A DNA stretch of 64,000 bases from the NCBI RefSeq assembly GCF_014196055.1, contig NZ_JACICY010000003.1, positions 310,001 to 374,000 of the forward strand, given 5' to 3'. This DNA comes from Novosphingobium hassiacum (GTDB taxonomy: Bacteria; Pseudomonadota; Alphaproteobacteria; Sphingomonadales; Sphingomonadaceae). The notes beneath the pieces are model-generated. The model saw only the letters and a program-made list of their open reading frames with translations. It was not told where the DNA came from and did not search any database. This document shows positions 1-10,465 of the stretch, piece after piece; within the stretch, counting starts at the first letter, position 1, and the number at the start of each line of letters is the position of its first letter. Position numbers and translations under genes: made by a program.

Positions 1-103
1 CCATCAGGATGATGATCACGTTCTTGCGGTTGAGGAAGATCCCCAGCACGCCCAGCACGAACAGGATCGAGCTGACCACGAGATAGTGTTCGATGCCGAT
101 CAC
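1..103 (-). CDS. nuoK: NADH-quinone oxidoreductase subunit K (N-terminal part)
   Basis: Partial gene running off the window start; about 34 N-terminal residues are visible, beginning [19 protein letters not shown] and continuing to the LNRKN turn that follows the first membrane helix of NuoK. NuoK is a small three-helix membrane subunit of complex I, homologous to MrpC antiporter subunits, and lies in the proton-pumping arm. The GTG start (101-103) overlaps the TGA stop of nuoJ as GTGA, showing translational coupling. The rest of the gene, and presumably nuoL-M-N, lies outside the window. The identification rests on the sequence start and on position. Confidence 0.93.
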   Translation of the reverse strand, partial: MIGIEHYLVVSSILFVLGVLGIFLNRKNVIIILM

Positions 104-717
104 AGCACGACTCCCTTGCCGCTTTCGGGCTGCATATTGATCGTCGCGTCCTGCGGACGGCGCGCGTTCTGCTTGGAAACGTTCTGCCCGCGCGTACCGC
201 CACGCTGGCGATGCGTCAGGACGATCGCGCCGATCATCGCAACCAGCAGGACGATGCCTGCCGCTTCGAACAGGAACAGGTAGCGGCTATAGAGCAGCGC
301 CCCGATCGCCTCGATGTTCGAGACATTCGCCAGCGGAGCAGCCGAGCCATCAGGTGTGCCCAAGGCAATCCCACCCGCGCCATGAACCACCAACCCGACG
401 AACAGCTCGACGAACAGCACCACCGCCAGCGCAATGCCCAGCGGGAAGTTCTTGACGAAGCCTGCCCGAAGTTCGGCAAAGTCGATGTCGAGCATCATCA
501 CCACGAACAGGAACAGCACCGCTACGGCGCCGACATAGACGATGACCAGCAGCATCGCGATAAACTCCGCACCCACCAGCACCATCAGGCCGGCAGCGTT
601 GAAGAACGCGAGGATCAGCCAGAGCACCGAATGCACCGGATTGCGCGCAAGGATCGTCACTGCACCGCTGAGGATGCAGAGCGTGGCGAACAGATAGAAG
701 GCGAAAACCTGGATCAT
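100..717 (-). CDS. nuoJ: NADH-quinone oxidoreductase subunit J
   Basis: A 205-residue hydrophobic protein with about five membrane helices. It opens [20 protein letters not shown] and contains the segment [20 protein letters not shown] typical of NuoJ. NuoJ is a membrane subunit of complex I next to NuoK and NuoA, close to the quinone-site/proton-arm junction; its third helix carries the pi-bulge region ([20 protein letters not shown]). The C-terminal tail of about 40 residues is polar. It follows nuoI by 12 bases and overlaps nuoK by four, so it belongs to one transcript. Length is in the normal 165-210 range for alphaproteobacteria. Confidence 0.96.
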   Translation of the reverse strand: MIQVFAFYLFATLCILSGAVTILARNPVHSVLWLILAFFNAAGLMVLVGAEFIAMLLVIVYVGAVAVLFLFVVMMLDIDFAELRAGFVKNFPLGIALAVVLFVELFVGLVVHGAGGIALGTPDGSAAPLANVSNIEAIGALLYSRYLFLFEAAGIVLLVAMIGAIVLTHRQRGGTRGQNVSKQNARRPQDATINMQPESGKGVVL

Positions 718-729
718 CAGCGCGGCCCC

Positions 730-1215
730 CTAGCGATACGGCGCATCGGCTTCAAGGTTCGCGGCAATCGCCCGCTCCCACTTGTCCCCGTTCGCAAGCA
801 GCTTGGCCTTGTCGTAAAGCAGCTCCTCGCGCGTTTCAGTCGCGTATTCGAAGTTCGGTCCCTCGACGATCGCATCGACCGGGCACGCTTCCTGGCAGAA
901 GCCGCAGAAGATGCACTTGGTCATGTCGATGTCATAGCGCGTGGTACGGCGGCTGCCGTCCTCGCGCGGTTCGGATTCGATCGTGATCGCCTGCGCCGGA
1001 CAAACCGCCTCGCACAGCTTGCACGCGATGCAGCGCTCCTCGCCGTTGGGATAGCGCCGCAGCACATGCTCGCCACGAAAGCGCGGAGAAAGCGGGTTCT
1101 TCTCGAACGGGTAGTTGATCGTCGCCTTGGGCTTGAAGAGATACTTCAAGGTCAGGGCGTGGGCCTTCACGAACTCCCACAGGGTGAAGCTCTTGATGAT
1201 TTGGGCGACGCTCAT
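730..1215 (-). CDS. nuoI: NADH-quinone oxidoreductase subunit I (two 4Fe-4S clusters)
   Basis: A 161-residue ferredoxin-like protein. Two complete CxxCxxCxxxCP motifs are visible, [12 protein letters not shown] and [12 protein letters not shown], which bind clusters N6a and N6b of complex I. These pass electrons from NuoG towards NuoB and the quinone site. The N-terminal amphipathic stretch ([18 protein letters not shown]) would lie along the membrane. The ATG at 1213-1215 overlaps the TGA of nuoH as ATGA, so translation is coupled. The sequence looks intact. Confidence 0.97.
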   Translation of the reverse strand: MSVAQIIKSFTLWEFVKAHALTLKYLFKPKATINYPFEKNPLSPRFRGEHVLRRYPNGEERCIACKLCEAVCPAQAITIESEPREDGSRRTTRYDIDMTKCIFCGFCQEACPVDAIVEGPNFEYATETREELLYDKAKLLANGDKWERAIAANLEADAPYR

Positions 1216-2255
1216 GCGAAGTGTCCGGTAGCCATAAGGTAGCCGCTGACGAGAACCACGAACAGCAGCGAGACGGGGAGGAAGATCTTCCAGCCCAGGC
1301 GCATCAGCTGGTCATAGCGATAGCGCGGGACGGTCGCCTTTACCCAGCTGAAGATGAAGAAAAAGAACAGAATCTTGAGCAGCAGCCACACGAAGCCCGG
1401 GATCAGGTAGAGCGGCGCCCAATCGAGCGGCGGCAGGTAGCCGCCCCAGAACAGCACGGCGTTGAGCGCACACATCAGCAGCACGTTGGCATATTCGCCC
1501 AGCCAGTACAGCGCGAAGGCCATGCTCGAATATTCGGTCTGATACCCCGCAACCAGCTCCGATTCCGCCTCAGTCAAATCGAACGGGGCGCGCGCGGTTT
1601 CGGCCATGCCCGAGATCAGGAACATCACCCACATCGGGAACAGCAGCGGGTTCGCGACGAAGCCGTTGATGATCCAGACGTGCGATTGCTGCGCCTTGAC
1701 GATGTCATTGAGGTTGAACGAGCCCGACCACAGCACCACGCAGATCAGGATGAACCCGATCGAGACTTCATACGAAATCATCTGCGCCGAAGCGCGCATC
1801 GCCGAAAAGAACGGGTACTTCGAGTTGGACGACCAACCCGCGATGACCACGCCGTAAACGCCGAGCGACGAGATCGCGAGCACGTACAACAGGCCGACGT
1901 TGACATCGGCCAGCACCGCGCCCGAATTGAACGGGATCACCGCCCACGCCATCAGTGCGACGGTGAACGTGATGATCGGAGCGATCAGGAACAGGCCCTT
2001 GTTCGCCGCCGTCGGGATGATGGTTTCCTGCAGGAACACCTTCAACCCGTCCGCGAACGACTGCAGCAGCCCAAGCGGGCCGACCACGTTCGGACCACGA
2101 CGCAGCGCCATCGCCGCCCAGATCTTGCGGTCGGCATAGATGATCATCGCCACGCCGAGCATCAGCGGCAGCGCGATCAGCAGGATACCCGCGATGGTCG
2201 AAAGACCCCAGGCCCAGTCATACGACAGGCCAAGACCCATGAAGAAGTCGGTCAT
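1212..2255 (-). CDS. nuoH: NADH-quinone oxidoreductase subunit H
   Basis: A 347-residue polytopic protein with eight or more predicted helices. It carries the conserved NuoH loop motifs [19 protein letters not shown] and [20 protein letters not shown]; the acidic residues of the latter line the quinone chamber. NuoH forms much of the quinone-binding cavity at the interface between peripheral and membrane arms. Its start overlaps the nuoG stop by four bases (ATGA) and its stop overlaps nuoI in the same way. Length is normal. Confidence 0.97.
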   Translation of the reverse strand: MTDFFMGLGLSYDWAWGLSTIAGILLIALPLMLGVAMIIYADRKIWAAMALRRGPNVVGPLGLLQSFADGLKVFLQETIIPTAANKGLFLIAPIITFTVALMAWAVIPFNSGAVLADVNVGLLYVLAISSLGVYGVVIAGWSSNSKYPFFSAMRASAQMISYEVSIGFILICVVLWSGSFNLNDIVKAQQSHVWIINGFVANPLLFPMWVMFLISGMAETARAPFDLTEAESELVAGYQTEYSSMAFALYWLGEYANVLLMCALNAVLFWGGYLPPLDWAPLYLIPGFVWLLLKILFFFFIFSWVKATVPRYRYDQLMRLGWKIFLPVSLLFVVLVSGYLMATGHFA

Positions 2256-4261
2256 TCCGCGGCCTCCGCAAACGTCTCACCGTGGAGCAGTTCTGCCGAA
2301 CAGCGCTGCAGCGTCGGGCTCGCGCGGCTGATCGCGTTGGTCAGGTAGCGGTCCTTGATCGGGTAGCCCGCGATCACGCCCTCTGCCCTCGCGCCCGCAG
2401 GAGCGGCCGGCAGAGCGCCATAATCGGCCAGCCCTTCTACGCCAAGCGCCGGAACCTCGGCCACCATCGCAGCGCGAAGCTGCTCGAAGCTGTCGAAGCC
2501 GACCGAAACGCCCAGCGCATCAGCCATCGCGCGCAGGATCGTCCAGTCCTGCCGGGCATCGCCCGGCGGGAACACCGCAGCCTCGGCATATTGCACGCGG
2601 CCTTCGGTGTTGACGTAAGTGCCGTCCTTCTCGCTGAATGCGGCGGCAGGCAGGATCACGTCGGCCACATGCGCGGCCTTGTCGCCGTGGTGCCCGATAT
2701 GCACGATCATCGACCCTGCAAACTTGGCAAAGTCCACTTCGTCCGCGCCCAGTGAGATGACCATCTTGGGGGCTGCGGCGACCAGATCGGCAATGCCGCC
2801 CTTCTGCGCATAGCCGAGCATCAGCCCGCCCATGCGCGCAGCCGCCATGTGGATCACGTTGAAGCCGTTCCAGCCCTCACGCACCAGATTGAACTGTTCC
2901 GCAAACGCCAGACCAGCGCCCAGAGCACCCTTGCCAAGAGCCGCACCGCCCATGATGATCGCAGGCTTCTGCGCAGCGCCGAACGCGTCGGTCACCGACT
3001 GAGGCAGATTGCCAAGCATCGCAAGATCGTCGCCAAGGAAGGTCGCAGCGTAAGTCGGATCCCACTGCGGGCCGACGATGAACACCTTGGCACCCTTCTT
3101 CACCGCCTTGCGCAGCCGCGTGTTGAGCAGCGGCGCTTCGTCGCGGATCATCGAACCGACGATCAGCACGGCGTCCGCATCCTCGATGCCCGCAAGCGTC
3201 GAATTGAAGTTCACCGCCGCCATGTTCGACGCATCATACGACAAGCCCGTCTGACGGCCCTCAAGCAGCGTCGAGCCCAGCGCTCCGGCCAGCTTCTTGG
3301 CTGCAAACATCGTTTCGCAATCGACCATATCGCCCGCGACAACTGCCACCGACGATCCCGGAGCGATCTTCGCAACAGCTGCAAATGCCTCGGCCCAGGT
3401 GGCCGCGACCAGCTTGCCGTCACGGCGCAGCCACGGCTTGTCGAGACGGCGGCGCGTCAACCCATCGACCATGTAGCGGCCACGATCCGACAGCCATTCC
3501 TCGTTCACGTCATCGTTGATGCGCGGCAAAGCGCGCAGCACTTCGCGGCCACGGCTGTCGAGACGGATGTTCGAGCCGATCGCGTCCGAAACGTCGATCG
3601 ACAGCGTCTTCTTCAATTCCCACGGCCGCGCTTCGAACGCATAGGGGCGCGAAGTCAGCGCGCCGACCGGGCACAAGTCGATCACATTGGCCGACAATTC
3701 GTGCGCCGCAGCCTTTTCGAGGTACGTTGTGATCTGCATCCCCTCGCCGCGATAGAGCGCGCCGATTTCGTCGACGCCCGCCACTTCCTCGCTGAACCGC
3801 ACGCAGCGGGTGCAGTGGATGCAGCGCGTCATCTGCGTCTTGATCAGCGGGCCCATGTACTTCTCGGTCACCGCACGCTTGTGCTCGTGATAGCGCGAGG
3901 CACCACGGCCATAGGCAACCGACTGGTCCTGCAGATCGCACTCGCCGCCCTGATCGCAGATCGGGCAATCGAGCGGGTGGTTGATCAGGAGAAACTCCAT
4001 CACCCCTTCCCGCGCCTTCTTGACCATCTCGGAATCCGTGCGGATTTCCTGACCTTCGGTGGCGGGCAGCGCGCACGAAGCCTGCGGCTTGGGCGGCCCC
4101 GGCTTCACCTCGACAAGACACATGCGGCAATTGCCCGCAATGCTCAGCCGTTCATGATAACAGAACCGCGGAATTTCCTTACCGGCCAGCTCGCACGCCT
4201 GCAGGACAGTAGCGCCTGCCGGGACTTCGAGCTCTACGCCATCGACTTTAACTTTAGGCAT
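2252..4261 (-). CDS. nuoG: NADH-quinone oxidoreductase subunit G
   Basis: A 669-residue complex I subunit. The N-terminal 2Fe-2S ferredoxin domain has the cysteines in [17 protein letters not shown] plus a further one at CALPA. Next come the HxxxCxxCxxC-type site ([19 protein letters not shown]) and the CIHCTRC cluster. The C-terminal two thirds resemble the molybdopterin oxidoreductase fold, which is non-catalytic in complex I. NuoG relays electrons from NuoF through several Fe-S clusters. Its ATG (4259-4261) shares one base with the TGA of the inserted secreted-protein gene upstream (TGATG), rather than following nuoF directly as is usual. Confidence 0.96.
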   Translation of the reverse strand: MPKVKVDGVELEVPAGATVLQACELAGKEIPRFCYHERLSIAGNCRMCLVEVKPGPPKPQASCALPATEGQEIRTDSEMVKKAREGVMEFLLINHPLDCPICDQGGECDLQDQSVAYGRGASRYHEHKRAVTEKYMGPLIKTQMTRCIHCTRCVRFSEEVAGVDEIGALYRGEGMQITTYLEKAAAHELSANVIDLCPVGALTSRPYAFEARPWELKKTLSIDVSDAIGSNIRLDSRGREVLRALPRINDDVNEEWLSDRGRYMVDGLTRRRLDKPWLRRDGKLVAATWAEAFAAVAKIAPGSSVAVVAGDMVDCETMFAAKKLAGALGSTLLEGRQTGLSYDASNMAAVNFNSTLAGIEDADAVLIVGSMIRDEAPLLNTRLRKAVKKGAKVFIVGPQWDPTYAATFLGDDLAMLGNLPQSVTDAFGAAQKPAIIMGGAALGKGALGAGLAFAEQFNLVREGWNGFNVIHMAAARMGGLMLGYAQKGGIADLVAAAPKMVISLGADEVDFAKFAGSMIVHIGHHGDKAAHVADVILPAAAFSEKDGTYVNTEGRVQYAEAAVFPPGDARQDWTILRAMADALGVSVGFDSFEQLRAAMVAEVPALGVEGLADYGALPAAPAGARAEGVIAGYPIKDRYLTNAISRASPTLQRCSAELLHGETFAEAAE

Positions 4262-4938
4262 CAGTGGACACTCTGCTGTGCATTGGCCCGACGCTCTTCA
4301 AGGATTTTTACCAGAAGACCTTCGGCTACTGCCCCTTCGATGATCGATTTACTGAACTGAATGGTTTCACCTGGAGCGACGCATTGTGAAAAGGTAGGAG
4401 ACAGCGCAGCATATCCGCGCACTTCTTCATCGCCAGCCACTGGACCGCTAAGAATGGCGCGCGAGTTTGCCGGGTCCAAATGCACAACGCACATGCCAAA
4501 CTGACGGATTGGCATGAATTTTCTCGACTTATCCATATTCAGAAATTTTTCCGAGTTCTCGTCGAAGCTGTTCGAGTATTTTCCGGTTTCCGCCCACCGA
4601 AACATACCTTCGATCAATTGTCCCCTGAACAGAAGCTCCGGCATCTTGAGCCAAGACATTGATCGACCATCATAGCTCTTTTGCTCGATGCAATTCGTCA
4701 AGCTGGTGCCAACTTGATCGATTGATACGGTTGGCGCGGTGAAGCCCTCGTTGGCGACCGCAAACACATGCCGACCACGCCGCAGCCATAACTCATATTC
4801 TGCAGCACATTTGGTCACTCGGCGCATCGAGGAACGCGTCTCATCAGCCGCCGAAAGCTTTGCGTAAGCGGACGTAGCCGTCATTGCGAGCAAGACAGCG
4901 CTAAATTTTGCGGTGCTTTTGGGTGAGAATGCCCTCAC
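4261..4938 (-). CDS. secreted protein of unknown function inserted between nuoF and nuoG
   Basis: 225 residues, not recognised as any complex I subunit. The N-terminus (about residues 1-26) looks like a Sec signal peptide: a basic start, a hydrophobic core ([15 protein letters not shown]) and an A-x-A cleavage site. The mature part has four cysteines, in [24 protein letters not shown] and FSQCVAPGE, which would suit periplasmic disulfides. It is coupled at both ends: its ATG overlaps the nuoF stop (ATGA) and its stop overlaps nuoG. The base composition is visibly more A+T-rich than the flanking nuo genes (4501-4560 contains 23 G+C of 60). It resembles, from memory only, lineage-specific secreted hypotheticals of sphingomonads. 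No function should be assigned; an acquired gene that landed in frame with the operon is the simplest reading. Confidence 0.85.
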   Translation of the reverse strand: MRAFSPKSTAKFSAVLLAMTATSAYAKLSAADETRSSMRRVTKCAAEYELWLRRGRHVFAVANEGFTAPTVSIDQVGTSLTNCIEQKSYDGRSMSWLKMPELLFRGQLIEGMFRWAETGKYSNSFDENSEKFLNMDKSRKFMPIRQFGMCVVHLDPANSRAILSGPVAGDEEVRGYAALSPTFSQCVAPGETIQFSKSIIEGAVAEGLLVKILEERRANAQQSVH

Positions 4939-6221
4939 TCCGCCGCCTCCCGCACGTTCTCGGCAATCCGGCGCTCAATCTCAGGACGGAAGTGCTTGAT
5001 CAGGCCCTGGATCGGCCAAGCCGCCGCGTCGCCCAGCGCGCAGATCGTGTGGCCTTCGACCTGCTTGGTCACGTTATGGAGCATGTCGATTTCGCTGACG
5101 TCGGCATCGCCGGTGCGCAGGCGTTCCATCACGCGCCACATCCAGCCGGTGCCTTCGCGGCAGGGCGTGCACTGGCCGCAGCTTTCGTGCTTGTAGAAGT
5201 ACGAGATCCGGCTGATCGCGCGGACGATGTCGGTCGACTTGTCCATGACGATCACCGCAGCGGTGCCCAGCCCTGATCCGACCGCCTTGAGACCATCAAA
5301 GTCCATCGGCGCGTCCCAGATTTCGGACGCGGGCACCAGCGGCACCGACGATCCGCCGGGGATCACTGCCAGCAGGTTGTCCTTGCCGCCGCGAATGCCG
5401 CCGCAGTGCTTCTCGATCAGCTCGCTGAACGGGATGCTCATCTCTTCTTCGACCACGCACGGGCGGTTCACATGGCCCGATATCTGGAAGAGCTTGGTGC
5501 CCTTGTTGTTCTCGCGCCCGAAGGACGAGAACCACGAAGCGCCGCGTCGCAGGATCGTCGGCGCAACCGCGATGCTCTCGACGTTGTTGACCGTGGTCGG
5601 GCAGCCATAGAGGCCCGCACCTGCCGGAAACGGCGGCTTGAGGCGGGGCTGGCCCTTCTTGCCTTCGAGGCTTTCGATCATCGCGGTCTCTTCGCCGCAG
5701 ATATAGGCGCCTGCGCCGCGATGGACGAAGACGTCGAAATCGTAACCCGAACCGCAAGCGTTCTTGCCCAGCAGGCCGGCGTCATAGGCCTCCTGCACGG
5801 CGGCGAACAGCGTCTCGGCCTCGCGGATATATTCGCCGCGAATGTAGATGTAGGCGGCCCGCGCGCGCATCGCATAGCCCGCCACCAGCGCGCCCTCGAT
5901 CAGCTTGTGCGGATCATGGCGGATGATTTCGCGGTCCTTGCACGAACCCGGCTCGGATTCGTCGGCGTTGATCACGAGGAAGCTGGGACGGCCGTCCTTG
6001 CTTTCCTTGGGCATAAACGACCACTTCATGCCGGTGGGGAAGCCCGCACCGCCACGCCCGCGAAGGCCCGAAGCCTTGATTTCCTCGATGATCGCGTCCT
6101 GCCCGCGCTCCATCAGGGCCTTGGTATTGTCCCAATCGCCGCGTGCTTGCGCAGCCTTAAGGTTCCACGGCTGAAAGCCATAGACGTTGGTGAAGATGCG
6201 GTCCTTGTCTTGAAGGGCCAT
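4935..6221 (-). CDS. nuoF: NADH-quinone oxidoreductase subunit F (NADH- and FMN-binding)
   Basis: A 428-residue subunit that accepts hydride from NADH onto FMN. Visible motifs are the FMN/NADH-binding [16 protein letters not shown] near the N-terminus, [19 protein letters not shown] in the middle and the 4Fe-4S ligands [13 protein letters not shown] near the C-terminus (cluster N3). The frame is open 12 codons further upstream, but the start at 6219-6221 ([10 protein letters not shown]) is preferred: GGGGAG lies just before it and it sits directly after the nuoE stop (6223-6225). Its own stop overlaps the following inserted gene. Confidence 0.96.
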   Translation of the reverse strand: MALQDKDRIFTNVYGFQPWNLKAAQARGDWDNTKALMERGQDAIIEEIKASGLRGRGGAGFPTGMKWSFMPKESKDGRPSFLVINADESEPGSCKDREIIRHDPHKLIEGALVAGYAMRARAAYIYIRGEYIREAETLFAAVQEAYDAGLLGKNACGSGYDFDVFVHRGAGAYICGEETAMIESLEGKKGQPRLKPPFPAGAGLYGCPTTVNNVESIAVAPTILRRGASWFSSFGRENNKGTKLFQISGHVNRPCVVEEEMSIPFSELIEKHCGGIRGGKDNLLAVIPGGSSVPLVPASEIWDAPMDFDGLKAVGSGLGTAAVIVMDKSTDIVRAISRISYFYKHESCGQCTPCREGTGWMWRVMERLRTGDADVSEIDMLHNVTKQVEGHTICALGDAAAWPIQGLIKHFRPEIERRIAENVREAAE

Positions 6222-6222
6222 C

Positions 6223-6891
6223 TTACCACTCCCCTCGATAGTCGTGGTTGGCATCAACCATCGCGGTCAGGTTGCTGAGTGCTCCCGCCGGCTCGACCGT
6301 ATGACGCCCCGCCAACTGCGTACCCGTCTTCGGCTGCTTACCCGCCGCCAGCTCGTCCAGAATCCGCGTCATGTCGTCCGCGGTCAGGTCTTCGTAGTTA
6401 TCGTCGTTGATCTGGACCATCGGCGCGGAGGCGCAATTGCCCATGCACTCGACCTCGGTCAGCGTGAACAGACCGTCCGCCGTGGTGTGGCCCTTGCTCA
6501 GGCCCTTGGACTTGCAGGCCGCCAGAATGTCGTCCGACCCGCGCAGCATGCACGGCGTGGTGCCGCAGACCTGCACGTGGAAGCGACCGATCGGCGCGAT
6601 GTTGTACATGGTGTAGAACGTCGCCACCTCGACCACGCGGATCACCGGCATGTCGAGGTACTTTGCTACATATTCCATCACCGGAATCGGCAACCAACCC
6701 TGCGTGTTCAGCTCCGCCCCCACCTGACGCTGCGCCAGATCGAGCAGCGGCATCACTGCAGAGCGCTGACGTCCCTCGGGGTAACGCCCGACGATGACCT
6801 TGGCCTGCTCAGCATTGCCCGCAGTCCACTCAAAACCACCCCAGCGCGCGCGCAGTTCGGGGCTGTCAGGTTCGATGTGACGATCAGCCAC
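6223..6891 (-). CDS. nuoE: NADH-quinone oxidoreductase subunit E (2Fe-2S)
   Basis: A 222-residue thioredoxin-fold ferredoxin. The 2Fe-2S ligands are in CGTTPC and in [10 protein letters not shown], as expected for cluster N1a. NuoE pairs with NuoF in the NADH dehydrogenase module. The protein has a C-terminal extension of about 50 residues past the cluster domain compared with the E. coli form, common in alphaproteobacteria. The start is GTG (6889-6891) with GGGGAA a few bases upstream. It is separated from the preceding SnoaL-like gene by a 126-base spacer holding an inverted repeat, the only real gap within the operon. Confidence 0.95.
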   Translation of the reverse strand: MADRHIEPDSPELRARWGGFEWTAGNAEQAKVIVGRYPEGRQRSAVMPLLDLAQRQVGAELNTQGWLPIPVMEYVAKYLDMPVIRVVEVATFYTMYNIAPIGRFHVQVCGTTPCMLRGSDDILAACKSKGLSKGHTTADGLFTLTEVECMGNCASAPMVQINDDNYEDLTADDMTRILDELAAGKQPKTGTQLAGRHTVEPAGALSNLTAMVDANHDYRGEW

Positions 6892-6905
6892 GGTTATTCC
6901 CCAAG

Positions 6906-6992
6906 GTCGTCACCCCCGCGCAGGCGGGGGTCCAGGCCACCACTGCGCGTAAAGCTGACGTTGACTGGATCCCCGCCTGCGCGGGGATGACG
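6906..6992. repeat. inverted pair of a dispersed 28-base GC-rich repeat
   Basis: Two near-identical units lie in opposite orientation: about 6907-6935 (GTCACCCCCGCGCAGGCGGG followed by GGTCCAG) and 6965-6992 (CTGGATCCCCGCCTGCGCGG followed by GGATGAC). Each is itself a hairpin (CCCCGC...GCGGGG), and the two can also pair over a spacer of about 30 bases. This is the layout of REP/BIME-type elements, and a closely similar unit is, from general knowledge, common in sphingomonad intergenic regions. It sits between the SnoaL-like gene and nuoE, so it could attenuate or process the nuo transcript; that is inference. Confidence 0.75.
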
Positions 6993-7017
6993 AATGATGG
7001 AATGGAAGCTGATCCAA

Positions 7018-7368
7018 TCACCGGATAAACTCCACCCGAGAGCACTTGTCGCCCTCGAAAGAATAGACTGCGATCACGTCGAACGGCTCGACCAGCGCCG
7101 AACCATCGGTCGCAGGTCCGCGCGTCACATGCTCGCGCATCAGCACGTAGTTGCCAATCGCCTGCGCCTCGACGATCTCGGCATGGTTGCCCGGCCAGCG
7201 CGCAAACGCGGCGGCAAGCCCGGAGCGCGTGCCCTCCTTGCCCTCACGCACCACATCACCACGATAGTTCGCCTCGCAGGCGTCGTCGGTCATGTACGAG
7301 ACGTAAGTATCCACGTCCTGCGCGTTGTACGCGGCGATCATGGCTTTCGCCGTGTCGAGATTGCTCAC
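7018..7368 (-). CDS. SnoaL/NTF2-like fold small protein inside the nuo operon
   Basis: About 116 residues with the pattern of an NTF2-like (SnoaL/ketosteroid-isomerase-like) cone fold: an N-terminal helix ([20 protein letters not shown]), a [12 protein letters not shown] strand region, and C-terminal strands ending [19 protein letters not shown]. Such proteins are isomerases, hydrolases or ligand binders, and no specific substrate can be given. The GTG start at 7366-7368 is preferred because it overlaps the nuoD stop as GTGA; the frame is open three codons further. The gene lies between nuoD and nuoE, is not a known complex I subunit, and would be co-transcribed with the operon. Confidence 0.82.
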   Translation of the reverse strand: MSNLDTAKAMIAAYNAQDVDTYVSYMTDDACEANYRGDVVREGKEGTRSGLAAAFARWPGNHAEIVEAQAIGNYVLMREHVTRGPATDGSALVEPFDVIAVYSFEGDKCSRVEFIR

Positions 7369-8576
7369 CGGTCGCACTCCCCGAACACCACGTCGATGGC
7401 GCCGATGATCGCGGTGACGTCGGGCAGCATGTGGCCGACGCTCATGAAGTCCATCGCCTGGAGGTGCGAGAACGCGGTTGGGCGGATCTTGCAGCGGTAC
7501 GGCTTGTTGCTGCCGTCCGACACCAGATAGACGCCGAATTCGCCCTTGGGGCTTTCGGTCGCGACATAGACTTCGCCCGCCGGAACGTGGAAGCCTTCGG
7601 TGTAGAGCTTGAAGTGATGGATCAGCGCTTCCATCGACTGCTTCATCTCGGCGCGCTTGGGCGGCACGACCTTACGGTCGGTGCTGGCAACCGGGCCTTC
7701 AGGCATCTGCGCGATGCACTGCTGGATGATGCGGGCCGACTGGCGCACTTCTTCGACGCGGACCATGAACCGATCGTAGCAATCGCCGCTGGTGCCGACC
7801 GGAATGTCGAAGTCCATGCGGTCATAGACGTCGTAGGGCTGGCTCTTGCGCAGATCCCACGCGATGCCCGAACCACGGATCATCGGGCCGGAAAAGCCCC
7901 AGCGCACGGCGTCTTCCTTGGACACGATGCCGATGTCGACATTGCGCTGCTTGAAGATGCGGTTGTCGACCACGAGGCTCATCGCGTCGTTGAACAGCGG
8001 GTGCAGCCGCGTGTCGATCCAGTCGGCGATGTCGGTCAGCAGCTTGAGCGGCACGTCCTGATGGACGCCGCCGGGGCGGAACCAGGCCGCGTGCATGCGC
8101 GCGCCCGATGCGCGTTCGAAGAAGTTGAGGCAGTCCTCGCGGATCTCGAACAGCCACAGGTTCGGCGTCATCGCGCCGACGTCCATCACATGCGAACCAA
8201 GGTTCAGCATGTGGTTGCAGATGCGCGTCAGTTCGGCAAACAGCACCCGCAGATACTGCGCCCGCAGCGGCACTTCGATGTTCAGCAGCTTTTCGACCGC
8301 CAGCACATAGGAGTGCTCCATCGCGAGCGGCGAACAGTAATCCAGCCGGTCGAAATAGGGCAGCGCCTGCAGGTAGGTCTTGTGCTCGATCAGCTTTTCG
8401 GTGCCGCGGTGCAGCAGGCCGACATGCGGATCGATCCGCTCGATGATCTCGCCGTCCAGCTCCATGACCATGCGCAACACGCCGTGCGCCGCCGGGTGCT
8501 GCGGCCCGAAGTTGATCGTGTAGTTGGTGATGACCTCATCGCCGGTGGTCGGCGACTCTTCGAGCTGCATGCTCAT
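7365..8576 (-). CDS. nuoD: NADH-quinone oxidoreductase subunit D
   Basis: A 403-residue homologue of the large subunit of NiFe hydrogenases, without its metal-ligand cysteines. It forms part of the quinone-binding site with NuoB. Diagnostic stretches are [35 protein letters not shown] and [17 protein letters not shown], and the C-terminus ends with the conserved [10 protein letters not shown]. It is separate from nuoC here, unlike the fused NuoCD of enterobacteria. The ATG overlaps the nuoC stop as ATGA. Confidence 0.97.
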   Translation of the reverse strand: MSMQLEESPTTGDEVITNYTINFGPQHPAAHGVLRMVMELDGEIIERIDPHVGLLHRGTEKLIEHKTYLQALPYFDRLDYCSPLAMEHSYVLAVEKLLNIEVPLRAQYLRVLFAELTRICNHMLNLGSHVMDVGAMTPNLWLFEIREDCLNFFERASGARMHAAWFRPGGVHQDVPLKLLTDIADWIDTRLHPLFNDAMSLVVDNRIFKQRNVDIGIVSKEDAVRWGFSGPMIRGSGIAWDLRKSQPYDVYDRMDFDIPVGTSGDCYDRFMVRVEEVRQSARIIQQCIAQMPEGPVASTDRKVVPPKRAEMKQSMEALIHHFKLYTEGFHVPAGEVYVATESPKGEFGVYLVSDGSNKPYRCKIRPTAFSHLQAMDFMSVGHMLPDVTAIIGAIDVVFGECDR

Positions 8577-9508
8577 GCGCCCTCTCCATCGGTCTTCTTC
8601 GCGCGCGGCCGCTTCGGCTTGTCAGCCGTGTCGACAGCGCCATCGGTGTCCTTGGCCTTCGCCGCACGAGGTTTCTTCGCCGGGCGGTCCTCGGTTGGTT
8701 CGGGCGCATCAGGCGCGTCGGTCTTGGCAACGGCCGGAGCCGCAGCCTCGGCCACCGGCTTCACCGCTTCGGCATTGGCCTTGTCGCCAGCGCCGGTGTC
8801 GGAAGTCTTCTCGGTCACCTTGGGAATGTCGGCCTTCGCCTCACCCTTGGTATCGGGCGCGGTCGCCACAGGAGCGGGCGCGGGCGGCGGCGGAACCGCC
8901 TTTTCGTCACCCGGCAGCACGTAGTTCGCGCCTTCCCACGGGCTCATGAAATCGAACTGCCGCAGATCCTGCGCCAGCCGCACCGGCTCATAGACGACGC
9001 GCTTGTCCTCTTCGGAGTAGCGCAGTTCGACATAGCCCGTCAGCGGGAAGTCCTTGCGGAACGGGTGCCCCTGAAAGCCATAGTCGGTCAGGATACGGCG
9101 CAAGTCCGGGTTACCCGCAAACAGCACGCCGAACATGTCGAACACTTCGCGCTCGTACCATCCGGCGTTCGGCCACAGCGTCGTGACGGTCGGAACCGGC
9201 GTCGCCTCGTCGGTCGAAACCTTGACGACGATACGGTGGTTCTTCGTCAGCGACAGCAGGCAGTAGCACACCTCGAAACGGTCGGCCCGCTGCGGATAGT
9301 CGACGCCTGCAATGTCCATCAACTGCTGGTATTCGTGAACGTCGCGCAGCAGGCGCAGCGCGTCTTCGACACGCGCGCTGACCACGGTCAGCACGATCTC
9401 GCCATGCTCCTCCTTCGAGGCCACGACCATATCGCCGAGCGCGGCAACCAGCGCGTCATGGACGCCCTCGTTCGAGGTCCAGCGCGGTGCGGGGTGGAGA
9501 ACCGTCAT
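8573..9508 (-). CDS. nuoC: NADH-quinone oxidoreductase subunit C with a long low-complexity tail
   Basis: About 311 residues, well beyond the usual 200. The first 190 or so are a normal NuoC 30-kDa domain ([56 protein letters not shown]), a peripheral-arm subunit of complex I. The remainder is rich in Ala, Pro, Lys, Glu and Asp, starting at a PPPPAPAP stretch and ending with basic [13 protein letters not shown] motifs. The start at 9506-9508 ([10 protein letters not shown]) is chosen because AGAGGG lies just upstream; the frame is open eight codons further, overlapping nuoB. The tail is probably disordered and surface-exposed. Confidence 0.94.
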   Translation of the reverse strand: MTVLHPAPRWTSNEGVHDALVAALGDMVVASKEEHGEIVLTVVSARVEDALRLLRDVHEYQQLMDIAGVDYPQRADRFEVCYCLLSLTKNHRIVVKVSTDEATPVPTVTTLWPNAGWYEREVFDMFGVLFAGNPDLRRILTDYGFQGHPFRKDFPLTGYVELRYSEEDKRVVYEPVRLAQDLRQFDFMSPWEGANYVLPGDEKAVPPPPAPAPVATAPDTKGEAKADIPKVTEKTSDTGAGDKANAEAVKPVAEAAAPAVAKTDAPDAPEPTEDRPAKKPRAAKAKDTDGAVDTADKPKRPRAKKTDGEGA

Positions 9509-9521
9509 CAGCCCTGCCCTC

Positions 9522-10082
9522 TCAACGCTCAAGCGTGCCCATGCGGCGGATCTTCCGCTGCAACTGCATCACACCGTAAAGCAAAGCCTCGGCGGTCGGC
9601 GGGCAACCGGGGATATAGATATCTACCGGCACGATCCGGTCGCACCCGCGCACGACGCTGTAGCTGTAATGATAATAGCCGCCGCCATTCGCGCATGATC
9701 CCATAGAGATCACGTACTTGGGGTCCGACATCTGATCATAGACCTTGCGCAGTGCAGGGGCCATCTTGTTGCACAGCGTACCCGCAACGATCATCACGTC
9801 CGATTGGCGCGGAGATGCGCGCGGTGCAGCGCCGAAGCGCTCCATGTCATAACGCGGCATATTGACGTGGATCATCTCGACCGCGCAGCAGGCGAGCCCG
9901 AAGGTCATCCACCACAGCGAACCGGTGCGCGCCCACTGGAACAGGTCCTCGCTCGAGGTAACAAGGAAACCCTTGTCGCTGACTTCGGCGTTGAGGCTGT
10001 CGAAAAACGACTGGTCGGGCGCGGCGACCGCACCCTGACCTGACGTTACCAACGATGAAGAAGTGGTGGCCATGTTGCTCAT
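9522..10082 (-). CDS. nuoB: NADH-quinone oxidoreductase subunit B (cluster N2)
   Basis: About 186 residues. The N2 4Fe-4S ligands are visible in [10 protein letters not shown] (adjacent cysteines), [13 protein letters not shown] and [14 protein letters not shown]. NuoB carries the last cluster in the chain, which reduces quinone at the NuoB-NuoD interface. The ATG at 10080-10082 overlaps the nuoA stop as ATGA; a second ATG three codons in (10073) has better ribosome-binding spacing from GGGA, so the true start may be either. The N-terminal extension of about 20 residues ([13 protein letters not shown]) is low in complexity. Confidence 0.96.
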   Translation of the reverse strand: MSNMATTSSSLVTSGQGAVAAPDQSFFDSLNAEVSDKGFLVTSSEDLFQWARTGSLWWMTFGLACCAVEMIHVNMPRYDMERFGAAPRASPRQSDVMIVAGTLCNKMAPALRKVYDQMSDPKYVISMGSCANGGGYYHYSYSVVRGCDRIVPVDIYIPGCPPTAEALLYGVMQLQRKIRRMGTLER

Positions 10083-10465
10083 TCCCAGTCCAGCGCGCCC
10101 TTCTTCCAGGCATAGATGAAGCCGATCACCAGTTCGCCCAGGAACACCATCATCGTGATCCATCCGGCCCAGCCGGTTTCCTTGAGGCTGACCGCCCAAG
10201 GAAACAGGAACGCCGCTTCCAGATCGAAGATGATGAACAGGATCGCGACCAGGTAGAACCGCACGTCGAACTGGCTGCGCGGGTCTTCGAACGCGGGGAA
10301 GCCGCATTCGTACTCGCTCAACTTGTCGGCGTTCGGATTGTGGGTGCCCGTCAACCGCGCCACGCCCATCGGCAGGAACACGAACGCGGACGACAACGCC
10401 AGCGCGATCCCGAGGAAGATCAGGATCGGCAGGTATTGCGCCAGATAGCTGGATTGTTCGACCAA
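10079..10465 (-). CDS. nuoA: NADH-quinone oxidoreductase subunit A
   Basis: About 128 residues with three membrane helices and the conserved loop between helices 1 and 2 ([20 protein letters not shown]), whose cysteine is the accessibility reporter in NuoA. It is a membrane subunit near the quinone site and the first gene of the nuo operon. No ATG is available. The proposed start is TTG at 10463-10465 ([13 protein letters not shown]), with a weak AAGCGAG upstream; another TTG at 10526-10528 would add 21 residues that do not look like NuoA. The start is therefore uncertain, the identity is not. Confidence 0.92.
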   Translation of the reverse strand: MVEQSSYLAQYLPILIFLGIALALSSAFVFLPMGVARLTGTHNPNADKLSEYECGFPAFEDPRSQFDVRFYLVAILFIIFDLEAAFLFPWAVSLKETGWAGWITMMVFLGELVIGFIYAWKKGALDWE

